In this document: one piece after another, positions 16,162-23,416 of the stretch
Numbering within the stretch: the first letter of the stretch is position 1
Layout: every line of letters begins with the position of its first letter
DNA from: Deltaproteobacteria bacterium
GTDB taxonomy: Bacteria; Myxococcota_A; UBA9160; UBA4427
Direction of reading: 5' to 3'
Assembly: GCA_029261835.1 (NCBI GenBank)
Contig: JAJDAO010000003.1
Span: 186,001 to 250,000 of the forward strand
Length of the DNA: 64,000 nucleotides
The notes under the pieces: generated by a model
Told to the model about the DNA's origin: nothing
Database searches by the model: none
Seen by the model: only the letters and a program-made list of their open reading frames with translations
Translations under genes and position numbers: made by a program

Positions 16162-17050
16162 AGTCGATCACGACGCGGGCGAATTCCTCGCCGGCGTCCT
16201 CCTGCAGGAAGTGCCCCGCCCGCTCGATGCAGGTGTGGGGCTGGCCTTTGGCACCGGGCACCTCCTGCTGAAGGATTGCATCGCCTCCACGCGTGATGGG
16301 ATCGGAGTCGCTGAATGCCGTGAGGAAGGGCTTCTGCCAGCGCCCCAACGCCTTCCTCGCTCTGCGGTTCGCCGGGACCGCGGGGTCATCGGCCTCGATG
16401 GGGACCAGAGTCGGGAAGATGCGTGCGCCCGCTTTGTAGCTCTCGTCGGGAAAGGGCGCGTCGTACGCGGCCATGATCTCCGGCGCTACTTCGCGCGCGC
16501 AGCCGGTCTGGACGAGCTGGCCGATCGGCATCGTCGGCATCTCCTGGCTGGCCTTGCGCCACAGCCTGAACGCGTCGCTGACAGGGCCCTCGCCGATCGG
16601 CAGGCCCGTGTTGGCCGCGACGATGCGGTCGAAGCGAGCGGGGTTCTCGGCGGCCAGGCGCAAGCCGATCAAACCGCCCCAATCCTGACAGACGAGCGTG
16701 ATGTGTCGTAGGTCGAGCGCCTCGAGCCAGGCCGTCATCCAGTCGACGTGCCTCTGATAGGTGTAGCTCTCCGTTCCAACGGGCTTGTCCGAGCGACCGA
16801 ACCCGACCAGATCAGGGGCAATCGTCCGGTATCCCGCATTGGCCAAGAGGGGGATCATCTTACGATAGAGATAGGACCAGCTCGGCTCGCCGTGCATACA
16901 GAGCACGACATCGGCCTGATCGGGGCCCTCTTCCACGTTGTGAATGCGCAGCTCACCGCCGCTGCCGTCCGGGATGTCTCGGTAGTGTGGCGCAAAGGCG
17001 TAGCCGGGAAGGCCTTCGAATCGCTCATCGGGCGTACGCAGGACCTGCAT
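16133..17050 (-). CDS. Haloalkane dehalogenase (alpha/beta hydrolase, HLD-I-like)
   Basis: Cytoplasmic enzyme of 305 residues that hydrolyses carbon-halogen bonds of alkyl halides to alcohols. The catalytic set is visible: nucleophile D123 in 'CQDWGG', adjacent halide-binding W124, acid D250 in 'FSDSDP' and base H280 in 'AGHFLQED'. The oxyanion loop is 'HGEPSWSYLYRKM', and W164 is a plausible second halide Trp of subfamily I. The ATG at 17050 has an AGGAGG ribosome-binding site at ideal spacing, so the 25 upstream residues of the longer reading are rejected. It converges on and slightly overlaps the CmuA-like gene. Epoxide hydrolases share the fold, but the Asp-Trp pair favours dehalogenase. 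Confidence 0.88.
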   Translation of the reverse strand: MQVLRTPDERFEGLPGYAFAPHYRDIPDGSGGELRIHNVEEGPDQADVVLCMHGEPSWSYLYRKMIPLLANAGYRTIAPDLVGFGRSDKPVGTESYTYQRHVDWMTAWLEALDLRHITLVCQDWGGLIGLRLAAENPARFDRIVAANTGLPIGEGPVSDAFRLWRKASQEMPTMPIGQLVQTGCAREVAPEIMAAYDAPFPDESYKAGARIFPTLVPIEADDPAVPANRRARKALGRWQKPFLTAFSDSDPITRGGDAILQQEVPGAKGQPHTCIERAGHFLQEDAGEEFARVVIDFMQRSPRAS

Positions 17051-17265
17051 CGGGAACCTCCTGTCCGATCGCTTGTCGGGCGGTGCAGCGAAGCCGGCAG
17101 CGATGGAGAGCGGCGGAGTCGGCAATCAACTTCCAGGATGAGACGCTAGCCCGCATCTCTCACCGGGTCACGACTGCGTCGCTTCGCCACGCGATATGGT
17201 GAGGAATGCGGTCTGGCCGTTTCCCCTGGCAGTGGCAATCGATCGCGCGGTGAAGTCGCTCGTGG

Positions 17266-18513
17266 TCAGCCGAAAGCGCGCGTGAGGAGCCAGAACATTC
17301 CGACGCTACACAGCCCGGCCGAGCCGACTTCAACCAGCGCGCGGTGAGGTCCACCGCTTCGCAGTCGTGCCAGATCCCGCAGAATCGGCCAGAGGGCGAC
17401 GACGAGGACGAGCTGGCCGACCTCAACGCCGAGGTTGAAGCCGAGTAGCGCAGGGAGCAATCGGCCGCTGGGGAGCGCGAGCTCCGCGAGCACGCCGGCA
17501 AAGCCGAAGCCATGTACCAGGCCGAAGGCGAAGGCGATGGCGACGCGAATTCGTGCGGGCCGGCGCGCGCGGGCGAGAAGCCCGAAGTAGCAGAGCGTGA
17601 ACAGGGCCATTCCGCTCAGCGTCACCGCGCCGAGGCTGCCAATCCCGAGCAGCGAGAGCAGCGCCATGGCCATCAGTCCCAGGGCAAGCAGCAGCGGGAT
17701 CGATCTCGGGCGACGGCTCAAGAGAAAGATATTCTCCGCCGCGACGAGCACGATCGAGAGGCCGACCAGAGCGGCGATCTCCTGCGATTCCGGCCTTGCC
17801 AGGCCCAACACCGCTACAGCCAGCGTCAAGCTGTGCGCCAGGGTGAAGCCGGTGATGACAGCGGCGACCTCGCCGAATCGTGCTGCAATCAGAATCAGAG
17901 CGAGCACGAACGCCAGGTGATCCGGTCCGGTGCCGATGTGTTGGATTCCCAGTCTCAGATACGAGCCGAGGGAGCTGCCGCTCTCCTCGATTGTCCCGTC
18001 TTCTTGCCGCGTGGGTGCCAGTGCCCAGGATGGCTCGGCAGCGGTGAGCACTCGCTCGAGCAGACTCTCGCCGGCTCCGCTCAACCGGGCAAAGTGTAGA
18101 TGGCTCGGCGCGACCTCTCGCAGCAGGAGACTGCGGATTTCCAGCGGGCCGTCGAGCTTGCATGACACCCGCCACTCGACCACCATGCGATCGGCCGGCG
18201 ACGGCAGCAGGCGCGGAGCGTTGCTGGGGGAGCACGGCTCACCCGCAGAGAAGAGCTGCAGTCGTTCGGTCAAATAGCGCTCGAGCTCAGCGTCGAGCTG
18301 CGCTCCCCAAACGGGGCCCCAGGGCAAGCGCGTAAGCTCGAGTTGACTCAGGCGAAGCGTGACGGTGCCGCCGTCGGGCTCGAGCACCCAGCTCGAGTAG
18401 GAGACGCTTCGAGTGTGGGCGCTCGCCTGACCCGCCGAGAGCAGCAACAACACGGCAGTCGACAGCTTGAGGCAGGCTCGGAGCGTTGCGCCAAGACGGC
18501 GGCGACCGTTCAC
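17266..18513 (-). CDS. HupE/UreJ-type membrane protein with N-terminal periplasmic domain
   Basis: The third HupE-like gene of the cluster, about 415 residues. A signal peptide ends near 'QASAHTRS'. A ~150-residue extracytoplasmic beta-rich domain containing two Cys follows, and then 'LGIQHIGTGPDHLAFVLAL' opens a seven-helix C-terminal domain with a second conserved stretch 'FGLVHGFGFAGVL'. The His- and Asp-containing helix motifs (H-x-x-x-G-x-D-H) are those of HupE/UreJ_2 transporters proposed to move nickel, cobalt or copper. I favour the GTG at 18513, which overlaps the preceding stop as GTGA and has a GGGGA upstream. An ATG at 18528 is the alternative. The metal is unknown. Confidence 0.78.
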   Translation of the reverse strand: MNGRRRLGATLRACLKLSTAVLLLLSAGQASAHTRSVSYSSWVLEPDGGTVTLRLSQLELTRLPWGPVWGAQLDAELERYLTERLQLFSAGEPCSPSNAPRLLPSPADRMVVEWRVSCKLDGPLEIRSLLLREVAPSHLHFARLSGAGESLLERVLTAAEPSWALAPTRQEDGTIEESGSSLGSYLRLGIQHIGTGPDHLAFVLALILIAARFGEVAAVITGFTLAHSLTLAVAVLGLARPESQEIAALVGLSIVLVAAENIFLLSRRPRSIPLLLALGLMAMALLSLLGIGSLGAVTLSGMALFTLCYFGLLARARRPARIRVAIAFAFGLVHGFGFAGVLAELALPSGRLLPALLGFNLGVEVGQLVLVVALWPILRDLARLRSGGPHRALVEVGSAGLCSVGMFWLLTRAFG

Positions 18514-19145
18514 CGATTCCCCGTCCATTCGAGTACCAGAACCAGGAGTCCCGTCGCTGCAATCCAGCTCCCGAGCACGCGGACGGCCGTTTGTAGCCAG
18601 AAGGCCCGGTGACGCGCCACGCGGGTCACGACATGAAAGAGCACCAGCCCGATGCCGGTCCCGAAGCCTGCCAGCAGGAGCAGGGGGCGCTGGATCTGCT
18701 GCTCCGCGGCGTAGGTGTTGGCGTGGCCGTGCTGCACCCCGAATAGCGCGACGAGGCCCAGTGCCAGCCAGGCCGGCAGCCTGCCGCGAGCTGCCACAAG
18801 GAGTCCCAACACGAGCATCGGAATCGGCAGCAGCGAGCCGCTCAGCTCGATTCCGCGTTGCGACATGCCGAGGCCCGCCCCGAGGAGCGCCGCGGCAACG
18901 AACACCAGCGGCAGTCGCCAGGCGTGACTGCTGCCGAGCTGGCCGGACCACAGCGCGAGTGCCAGCAACGGCAGTAGCAGCTCGAAGTGAAGCAGCGGAT
19001 GAAACATGCCCGCGTAGAAGTCCCCGAGCGTTGCGCTGCCATGAGCCAGGGCCGAAGCGGGCAGCAGGCAGCACGAGCCCAGGGGCAGCAGGAGCGCTGC
19101 GATCACGCGGTGACGAGCCGCACGGCTGCCAGGGGCCGGACTCAT
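18510..19145 (-). CDS. HupE-like membrane protein, second of three
   Basis: A protein of 211 residues with a cleavable-looking signal ending near 'ASALAHGS', so the mature chain would begin with His. About six hydrophobic helices follow. The pattern 'GDFYAGMFHPLLHFELLLPL' matches the HupE opening helix with conserved His, and 'LFGVQHGHANTY' is the second His-rich helix. It is coupled by ATGA overlap to the gene before and GTGA to the gene after. HupE/UreJ proteins are linked to Ni/Co uptake, but this branch is divergent and lies beside a copper-type bufferin precursor rather than hydrogenase or urease genes. Confidence 0.75.
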   Translation of the reverse strand: MSPAPGSRAARHRVIAALLLPLGSCCLLPASALAHGSATLGDFYAGMFHPLLHFELLLPLLALALWSGQLGSSHAWRLPLVFVAAALLGAGLGMSQRGIELSGSLLPIPMLVLGLLVAARGRLPAWLALGLVALFGVQHGHANTYAAEQQIQRPLLLLAGFGTGIGLVLFHVVTRVARHRAFWLQTAVRVLGSWIAATGLLVLVLEWTGNR

Positions 19146-19753
19146 TCGAGGAAGAGCTGTCCCGCGAGAAGCAGACCGGTTGCTGCGATGGCACTGCCTC
19201 CGGCGCGAAGCAGCGATCTGCCATGTGGAAGTCTGGTGACGAAGCCGATTCCGATTCCGCTCAGGTGAATCAGGCCCGTAGCGCTGACAAAGCCGGCGCT
19301 GTAGGCGACGGCTCCGCTTCGGCCCGGCAGCTCCGCGCCGTGGGCATAGCCGTGGAAGACTGCGAAGAAGGAGACCAGGAGCGCCGACGCCCAGAGAGGC
19401 GGGCGCCGGTCGAGTGCGATCATTGTGCCCAGCACCACTACCGAGATCGTGACCCCGACTTCCACGGCCGGCAGCGGGACGGCGAGAATCCCCGCCACAC
19501 CCCCGAATGCCATCACCATGGGGAAGGCCACGGGCAGCAGCCAGATGGCAGGGTTGCCGAGCTGAGCTCCCCACATCCCCACCGCGAGCATCGCGAGAAC
19601 GTGATCGAGCCCGCCCAGAGGGTGAAGAAAGCCGCTGACAAACCCGGCACCGGCAGCCTCACCCTCCACGTGGGCAAGTGCAGCGAGCGGGGCCAGTGCG
19701 ACGAGCAGCGCGATGCAGAATACCCGCGTGGGAGCGTTGCCAGAAGTCTTCAC
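19142..19753 (-). CDS. HupE/UreJ family membrane protein, first of three
   Basis: About 203 residues from a GTG at 19753, which leaves 22 bases after the bufferin-like gene. A signal peptide ends near 'AALAHVEG'. The mature protein has the canonical HupE signature 'SGFLHPLGGLDHVLAMLAVG' and later 'FFAVFHGYAHGAEL', with the paired His and Asp residues typical of HupE and UreJ. Six hydrophobic helices are apparent. Of the three paralogues this is the closest to textbook HupE. It is presumed to be a metal channel or permease in the inner membrane. A start further upstream (19798) would overlap the preceding gene and lacks support. Confidence 0.82.
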   Translation of the reverse strand: MKTSGNAPTRVFCIALLVALAPLAALAHVEGEAAGAGFVSGFLHPLGGLDHVLAMLAVGMWGAQLGNPAIWLLPVAFPMVMAFGGVAGILAVPLPAVEVGVTISVVVLGTMIALDRRPPLWASALLVSFFAVFHGYAHGAELPGRSGAVAYSAGFVSATGLIHLSGIGIGFVTRLPHGRSLLRAGGSAIAATGLLLAGQLFLE

Positions 19754-19775
19754 GAACGCGGTTGCCGCGTCGGCG

Positions 19776-20060
19776 TCACTTCTTGGCCGGCTTCTCACCC
19801 TTCACCACACCGCCGATCTTCTCGCAGGTGCCCTTGGGCACGTAGACCCACTCGTTCGGGTCGCTGTCCTTGGTCGCCTGGCCGGAGCAGCGGTGGCTGC
19901 CGTCGAGTGCGCCACAATCGTTCTTCCCCGCCTTGGCTATGCCGGCACATTTCTCCCAGCTCTCGGGCTGGTCCGGTACTGCCTGCGCCGTGGCGACAAA
20001 GAGCAGCGCCAAACAGACCGGAGTGATCCATGCGACCACGCGGAAGGGATTCGTTCTCAT
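19776..20060 (-). CDS. Bufferin-like (BufA1/DUF2282) cysteine-containing secreted peptide
   Basis: A precursor of 94 residues. A signal peptide ends near '[10 protein letters not shown]', followed by a short mature peptide with four Cys in the DUF2282 pattern: '[13 protein letters not shown]', 'HRCSG' and 'GTCEKIGG'. The Lys-rich C-terminus is also typical. BufA1 peptides are ribosomally made copper-binding RiPPs whose core Cys are converted to thiooxazoles by an MNIO enzyme (DUF692/BufB) with partner BufC. Neither enzyme is encoded beside this gene. Three HupE-like genes follow in the same operon instead. The start at 20060 is the only one that gives a normal signal peptide. Confidence 0.8.
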   Translation of the reverse strand: MRTNPFRVVAWITPVCLALLFVATAQAVPDQPESWEKCAGIAKAGKNDCGALDGSHRCSGQATKDSDPNEWVYVPKGTCEKIGGVVKGEKPAKK

Positions 20061-20167
20061 TGCGTTCGCTCCTACAATGGCTGCTGGCCGACACGAGCGG
20101 TGTCCGACCACTGCTGCCGGGCTGGTGATGCGCGTTTCTTCGGGCAGATGTTAAGGGGATGCTGCAT

Positions 20168-20196
20168 CTTCTGCCAGCTTATGCCTCTGGCAGAAG
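20168..20196. promoter_or_regulatory. Perfect 10-base inverted repeat upstream of the gluconate-dehydrogenase-like operon
   Basis: Arms CTTCTGCCAG and CTGGCAGAAG are separated by nine bases. The repeat ends 12 bases before the ATG at 20209. Its right arm runs into the ribosome-binding sequence (AAGGGA, 20194-20199). As RNA it would form a stable hairpin partly covering that site. As DNA it could be an operator in the 148-base divergent region shared with the bufferin-like gene. Either reading is inference from position and symmetry. Confidence 0.5.
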
Positions 20197-20208
20197 GGAT
20201 CTCGGGCA

Positions 20209-20835
20209 ATGGGCGAAGAAGCGCTACAGAAGCCGCCGGCGCAGTCGCCCGAACGGCTGGATCGACGCCGCTTCCTGACCCAGCTCCTAAGCACGGTCGC
20301 TGCTGGGGCGACCTCTCGCTCCGCGCTCTGCGCTGCGGCGGCGGCGCTCGAGTCCTGCGCACATACCGGTGCGAGCGCGGGGCTCTCGGCTGGCCAGTGG
20401 CAGATGCTCGCCGCTGTGCAGGCGCACCTGCTGCCGTCCGAGCCGGGCATTCCGGGCGCTCGAGAGGTCAATGCCACCGGCTACCTGCGGCTCCTGATGA
20501 CCGACCCCCGCACCGGCGAGGAGCAGCGCGTGTGGCTGCGCGACGGACTGGTCGAACTCGCTGAGCTGTCGAGCGAGCGCTTTGCCAGCGAGTTCATCTC
20601 TCTGACGAAGAACGAGCGGGAGGTCGCGCTGCGCGCCCTCGAGCGGAGCCCGAGCGGTGAGCGATGGTTGGCCGCTCTCTTGGACTTCCTGCTCGAGGCG
20701 CTGCTGGGTGACCCGAGCCACGGGGGCAATCCGGACGGTATCGGCTGGCGGTGGCTCGGAATCACGCCGGGCTTTCCGCGGCCGCCTATACGTAGAGGGG
20801 CCTCTTGGTCGAGAGAGATTTCGACGTCTGTGTGA
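20209..20835 (+). CDS. Tat-exported gluconate 2-dehydrogenase subunit 3-like protein
   Basis: A protein of 208 residues with a twin-arginine signal 'RRRFLTQLL' near residue 19 and an Ala-rich h-region. The mature part matches the gluconate 2-dehydrogenase subunit 3 pattern: 'QWQMLAAVQAHLLPSEPGIPGA' near the start and 'LLGDPSHGGNPDGIGWRWLGITPGFPRP' near the end. This small subunit normally carries its GMC-type flavoprotein partner across the membrane in a piggyback manner. Here the partner gene overlaps it by 31 bases. No c-type cytochrome subunit is encoded nearby, so the electron acceptor is unknown. Confidence 0.85.
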   Translation: MGEEALQKPPAQSPERLDRRRFLTQLLSTVAAGATSRSALCAAAAALESCAHTGASAGLSAGQWQMLAAVQAHLLPSEPGIPGAREVNATGYLRLLMTDPRTGEEQRVWLRDGLVELAELSSERFASEFISLTKNEREVALRALERSPSGERWLAALLDFLLEALLGDPSHGGNPDGIGWRWLGITPGFPRPPIRRGASWSREISTSV

Positions 20836-22568
20836 TCGGCAGCGGCGCTGGGGGCGGGCCGGTCGCCTTCAGCCTGGCGCAGGCGGGCCGTTCCGTCGTG
20901 GTCTTGGAGAAGGGGCCCTGGCTGCGCGACGGTGATTTCTTCAAGGACGAGATCGCCTGCTGCCGACGCAGCGAGTACATACCCGACGTTCACGATGAGC
21001 CGCACGTCATCGAGCGGGAACGCGCCGACGGCGGCTGGCAGGCTCGCTCTACACTTGAATCGGGCAGTAGCCTGTGGCACGGCTGCTGCATCGGCGGAGC
21101 CACCAATTTCATGAGCGGCTTCTTCCATCGCATGAAGCCCGTCGACTTCCATCTGCTCTCGAGCTTCGGTCCGATCGACGGCGCGAGCGTCGTGGACTGG
21201 CCGATCGACTACCAAGACCTCGAGCCCTACTACGAGAAGGTAGAGCGCGAGGTGGGCGTTTCCGGGCGCGTCGTGGCCCATCCGCAGCAGGAGCCCCGCA
21301 GCACGCCCGACTTTCCCTTTTCGCCGACTGCTGAGCACGCACTCGCCGGGCACATCGATCGGGCGTGCGCCGCGCTCGGCCATCATGCCATCCCGTTGCC
21401 GCGTGCCATTCTCTCGACGCCCGCCATGGGGCGAGCCGTCTGCAGCTATAGCGGTTACTGCGGAAGCTACGGCTGCGCGACCGGCGCGAAGGGCAGCGCG
21501 CGGTCCGCGCTGCTCGATCGCGCCGTGGCGAGCGGCGGCTGCCAGGTTAGACCGCATGCCATGGTGAGCCGACTCGTCAGCGATCGCTCGGGACGCGTCG
21601 TTCACGCGGAGTACTTCGATGAACGGGGCCGGACGCGTCGGGTCGACGCGCACATCTTCGTGGTTGCCTGTCAGGCGATCGAGACGGCCAGGCTGCTGCT
21701 GCGATCGACCGGTCCGCGCCATCCGCACGGCCTGGCGAATGGCAGCGGGCAGGTGGGCCGGAATCTGCTCTTCGCCGGGGGCGGGGCGGCGTCGGGTAGC
21801 CTTCACTACGACCGATTCGACGGCGCGCAGGGCGCCGCCCTGCGCGCCGTGGGTCCCTTCGTCAATCGCTCACTGCAGGACTGGTACGTGATTGACGAGG
21901 GGGTCTTCGGCGCGCCGCTCAAGGGCGGCACGATCGACTTCCTACAGCGCCCTCCCGCTCCCATCTCCCGCGCCACGCGTCAGACGCAGAGTCGCGACGG
22001 CTTCGTCTGGGGGCTGCCGCTCAAGAGGAAGCTCGAGGCGCACTTCTCGCAGTCGGCCGACGTCAAGGTGGAAGCCTTCTGCGACTGGCTGCCCCACGAC
22101 GACTGCTTCGTTACGCTGGATCCAGTGACGAAGGACAGCTGGGGGCTGGCGGTGGCGCGCGTACGCACGGGGCTCCACCCTCATGACCTGCGCATCGGCT
22201 GGTTTCTCGCCTCGAAGGGCGCCGAGGTGCTGCAGGAGATGGGTGCGCGCGACGTCGTCGCCTTTGCGTCGGGCTCGCCGCCCACGAACCTTCAAGCGGG
22301 GACGTGTCGCTTCGGCCGGGATCCCGCGACCTCTGTCCTCGACGCCGACTGCCGTGCCCACGAGGTGGACAACCTCTTCGTGTCCGACGGGAGCTTCATG
22401 CCCACGGGCGGGAGCGCTCCCTATACCTGGACCATCTACGCCAATGCCTTTCGGGTCGCGGACCGGATTGTGAAGCAGCTGCCGGGGCTGTCGCGGCGGG
22501 CCGAATCCGCGTTCCGAGAAGCGCATACACCGCCTGAGCGCGCGAATCGAGGGAGGGATAGCCGATGA
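20805..22568 (+). CDS. GMC-family FAD-dependent dehydrogenase, large subunit
   Basis: A flavoprotein of 587 residues. The N-terminal FAD-binding motif is 'VCVIGSGAGGGPVAFSLAQAG'-like (residues ~8-28) and ends in 'VVLEKGP'. 'SLWHGCCIGGATNFMSG' follows, the second GMC signature region. Near the C-terminus 'VDNLFVSDGSFMPTGG' reads into 'TIYANAFRVAD'. The usual NPT of this last motif is replaced by 'SAPYTW'. The start is TTG at 20805 with GAGGGG just upstream. It has no signal of its own and is presumably exported with the Tat subunit before it. The substrate is an alcohol or sugar acid by family, otherwise unknown. Confidence 0.85.
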   Translation: MVERDFDVCVIGSGAGGGPVAFSLAQAGRSVVVLEKGPWLRDGDFFKDEIACCRRSEYIPDVHDEPHVIERERADGGWQARSTLESGSSLWHGCCIGGATNFMSGFFHRMKPVDFHLLSSFGPIDGASVVDWPIDYQDLEPYYEKVEREVGVSGRVVAHPQQEPRSTPDFPFSPTAEHALAGHIDRACAALGHHAIPLPRAILSTPAMGRAVCSYSGYCGSYGCATGAKGSARSALLDRAVASGGCQVRPHAMVSRLVSDRSGRVVHAEYFDERGRTRRVDAHIFVVACQAIETARLLLRSTGPRHPHGLANGSGQVGRNLLFAGGGAASGSLHYDRFDGAQGAALRAVGPFVNRSLQDWYVIDEGVFGAPLKGGTIDFLQRPPAPISRATRQTQSRDGFVWGLPLKRKLEAHFSQSADVKVEAFCDWLPHDDCFVTLDPVTKDSWGLAVARVRTGLHPHDLRIGWFLASKGAEVLQEMGARDVVAFASGSPPTNLQAGTCRFGRDPATSVLDADCRAHEVDNLFVSDGSFMPTGGSAPYTWTIYANAFRVADRIVKQLPGLSRRAESAFREAHTPPERANRGRDSR

Positions 22569-23416
22569 AGCTCGGCCTATACGGCATCAACGTAGGGGCA
22601 TGTGTGGACGGAGACGTGGCGGCCTCGGTGGCGCGCGCGGCCGAGGACGCTGGCTTCGATTCCCTGTGGACCGCAGAGCACGTCGTGCTGCCAGATCCGC
22701 AGACACCGCCCTCTCCGATTCCGCCCGAGACGCCGCTTCTCGACCCGGCGGTCGCGCTCGCCCATGTAGCAGCACACACGAGTACGATTCAACTCGCCAC
22801 GGGCATCATCATCCTGCCGCAGCGCAACCCGGTCGTCCTCGCCAAGGAATTGGCGAGTCTGGACGTGCTCTCCGGCGGACGCCTGATCTTCGGCGTCGGA
22901 GCCGGCTATCTGCCCGCCGAGTTCGAGGCGCTCGGCGTACCGTTCGAGGAGCGCGGTGAGCGCACGAGCGAATACATCGAGGTCATCAGGGCGCTTTGGA
23001 CACAGCAGAAGCCTCGCTTCAGCGGGCGTTTCGTCTCGTTCGCCGGTATCGACGCCCAGCCGCGACCGGTGCGGCGTCCACACCCGCCGATCATCGTTGG
23101 CGGCATGAGCCCGCCCGCCCTGCGTCGGGCCGTTCGCCAGGGCGACGGATGGTATGGCTTCGCTCTGGGGCTCGAGGCCACGGCGGGCTGCGTGGCGGCT
23201 CTGCGTGAAATCGAGGCGCAGGGCGAGCGTCCTCCGGAGCGGGCGCATCTGGAGATCAGCGTTACGCCGTCGGGACCAGTGGATGGCGATACGCTGTCGC
23301 GTTTCGAGGACCTGGGCGTCGACCGTCTGGTGCTGCTCGCACTCGCAGGCAGTCAGGAGGAGCTACTCGCCTTCATCGAGAAGATGGCAACGCACCTGTC
23401 GTCTCAGCGCCGATAG
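22565..23416 (+). CDS. LLM-class (luciferase-like, F420-dependent type) oxidoreductase
   Basis: A TIM-barrel oxidoreductase of 283 residues. Conserved patterns include 'AEDAGFDSLWTAEHVVLP' (residues 27-44), 'ATGIIILPQRNPVVLAKELASLD', 'SGGRLIFGVGAGYLP', the 'F...FAGIDAQPRPVRRPHPPIIVGG' strand and 'GDGWYGF'. These fit the TIGR03619-like F420 branch. F420 or FMN use cannot be told from sequence alone. Its ATG overlaps the GMC stop (ATGA), so the three genes form one operon. The last 13 bases overlap the convergent pckA gene. Confidence 0.85.
   Translation: MKLGLYGINVGACVDGDVAASVARAAEDAGFDSLWTAEHVVLPDPQTPPSPIPPETPLLDPAVALAHVAAHTSTIQLATGIIILPQRNPVVLAKELASLDVLSGGRLIFGVGAGYLPAEFEALGVPFEERGERTSEYIEVIRALWTQQKPRFSGRFVSFAGIDAQPRPVRRPHPPIIVGGMSPPALRRAVRQGDGWYGFALGLEATAGCVAALREIEAQGERPPERAHLEISVTPSGPVDGDTLSRFEDLGVDRLVLLALAGSQEELLAFIEKMATHLSSQRR

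Noticed and set aside
18467..20026. Plus-strand open frame across the HupE/bufferin cluster
   Set aside because: Arg-rich, domain-free translation typical of a shadow frame; the opposite strand encodes signal peptides and membrane helices.
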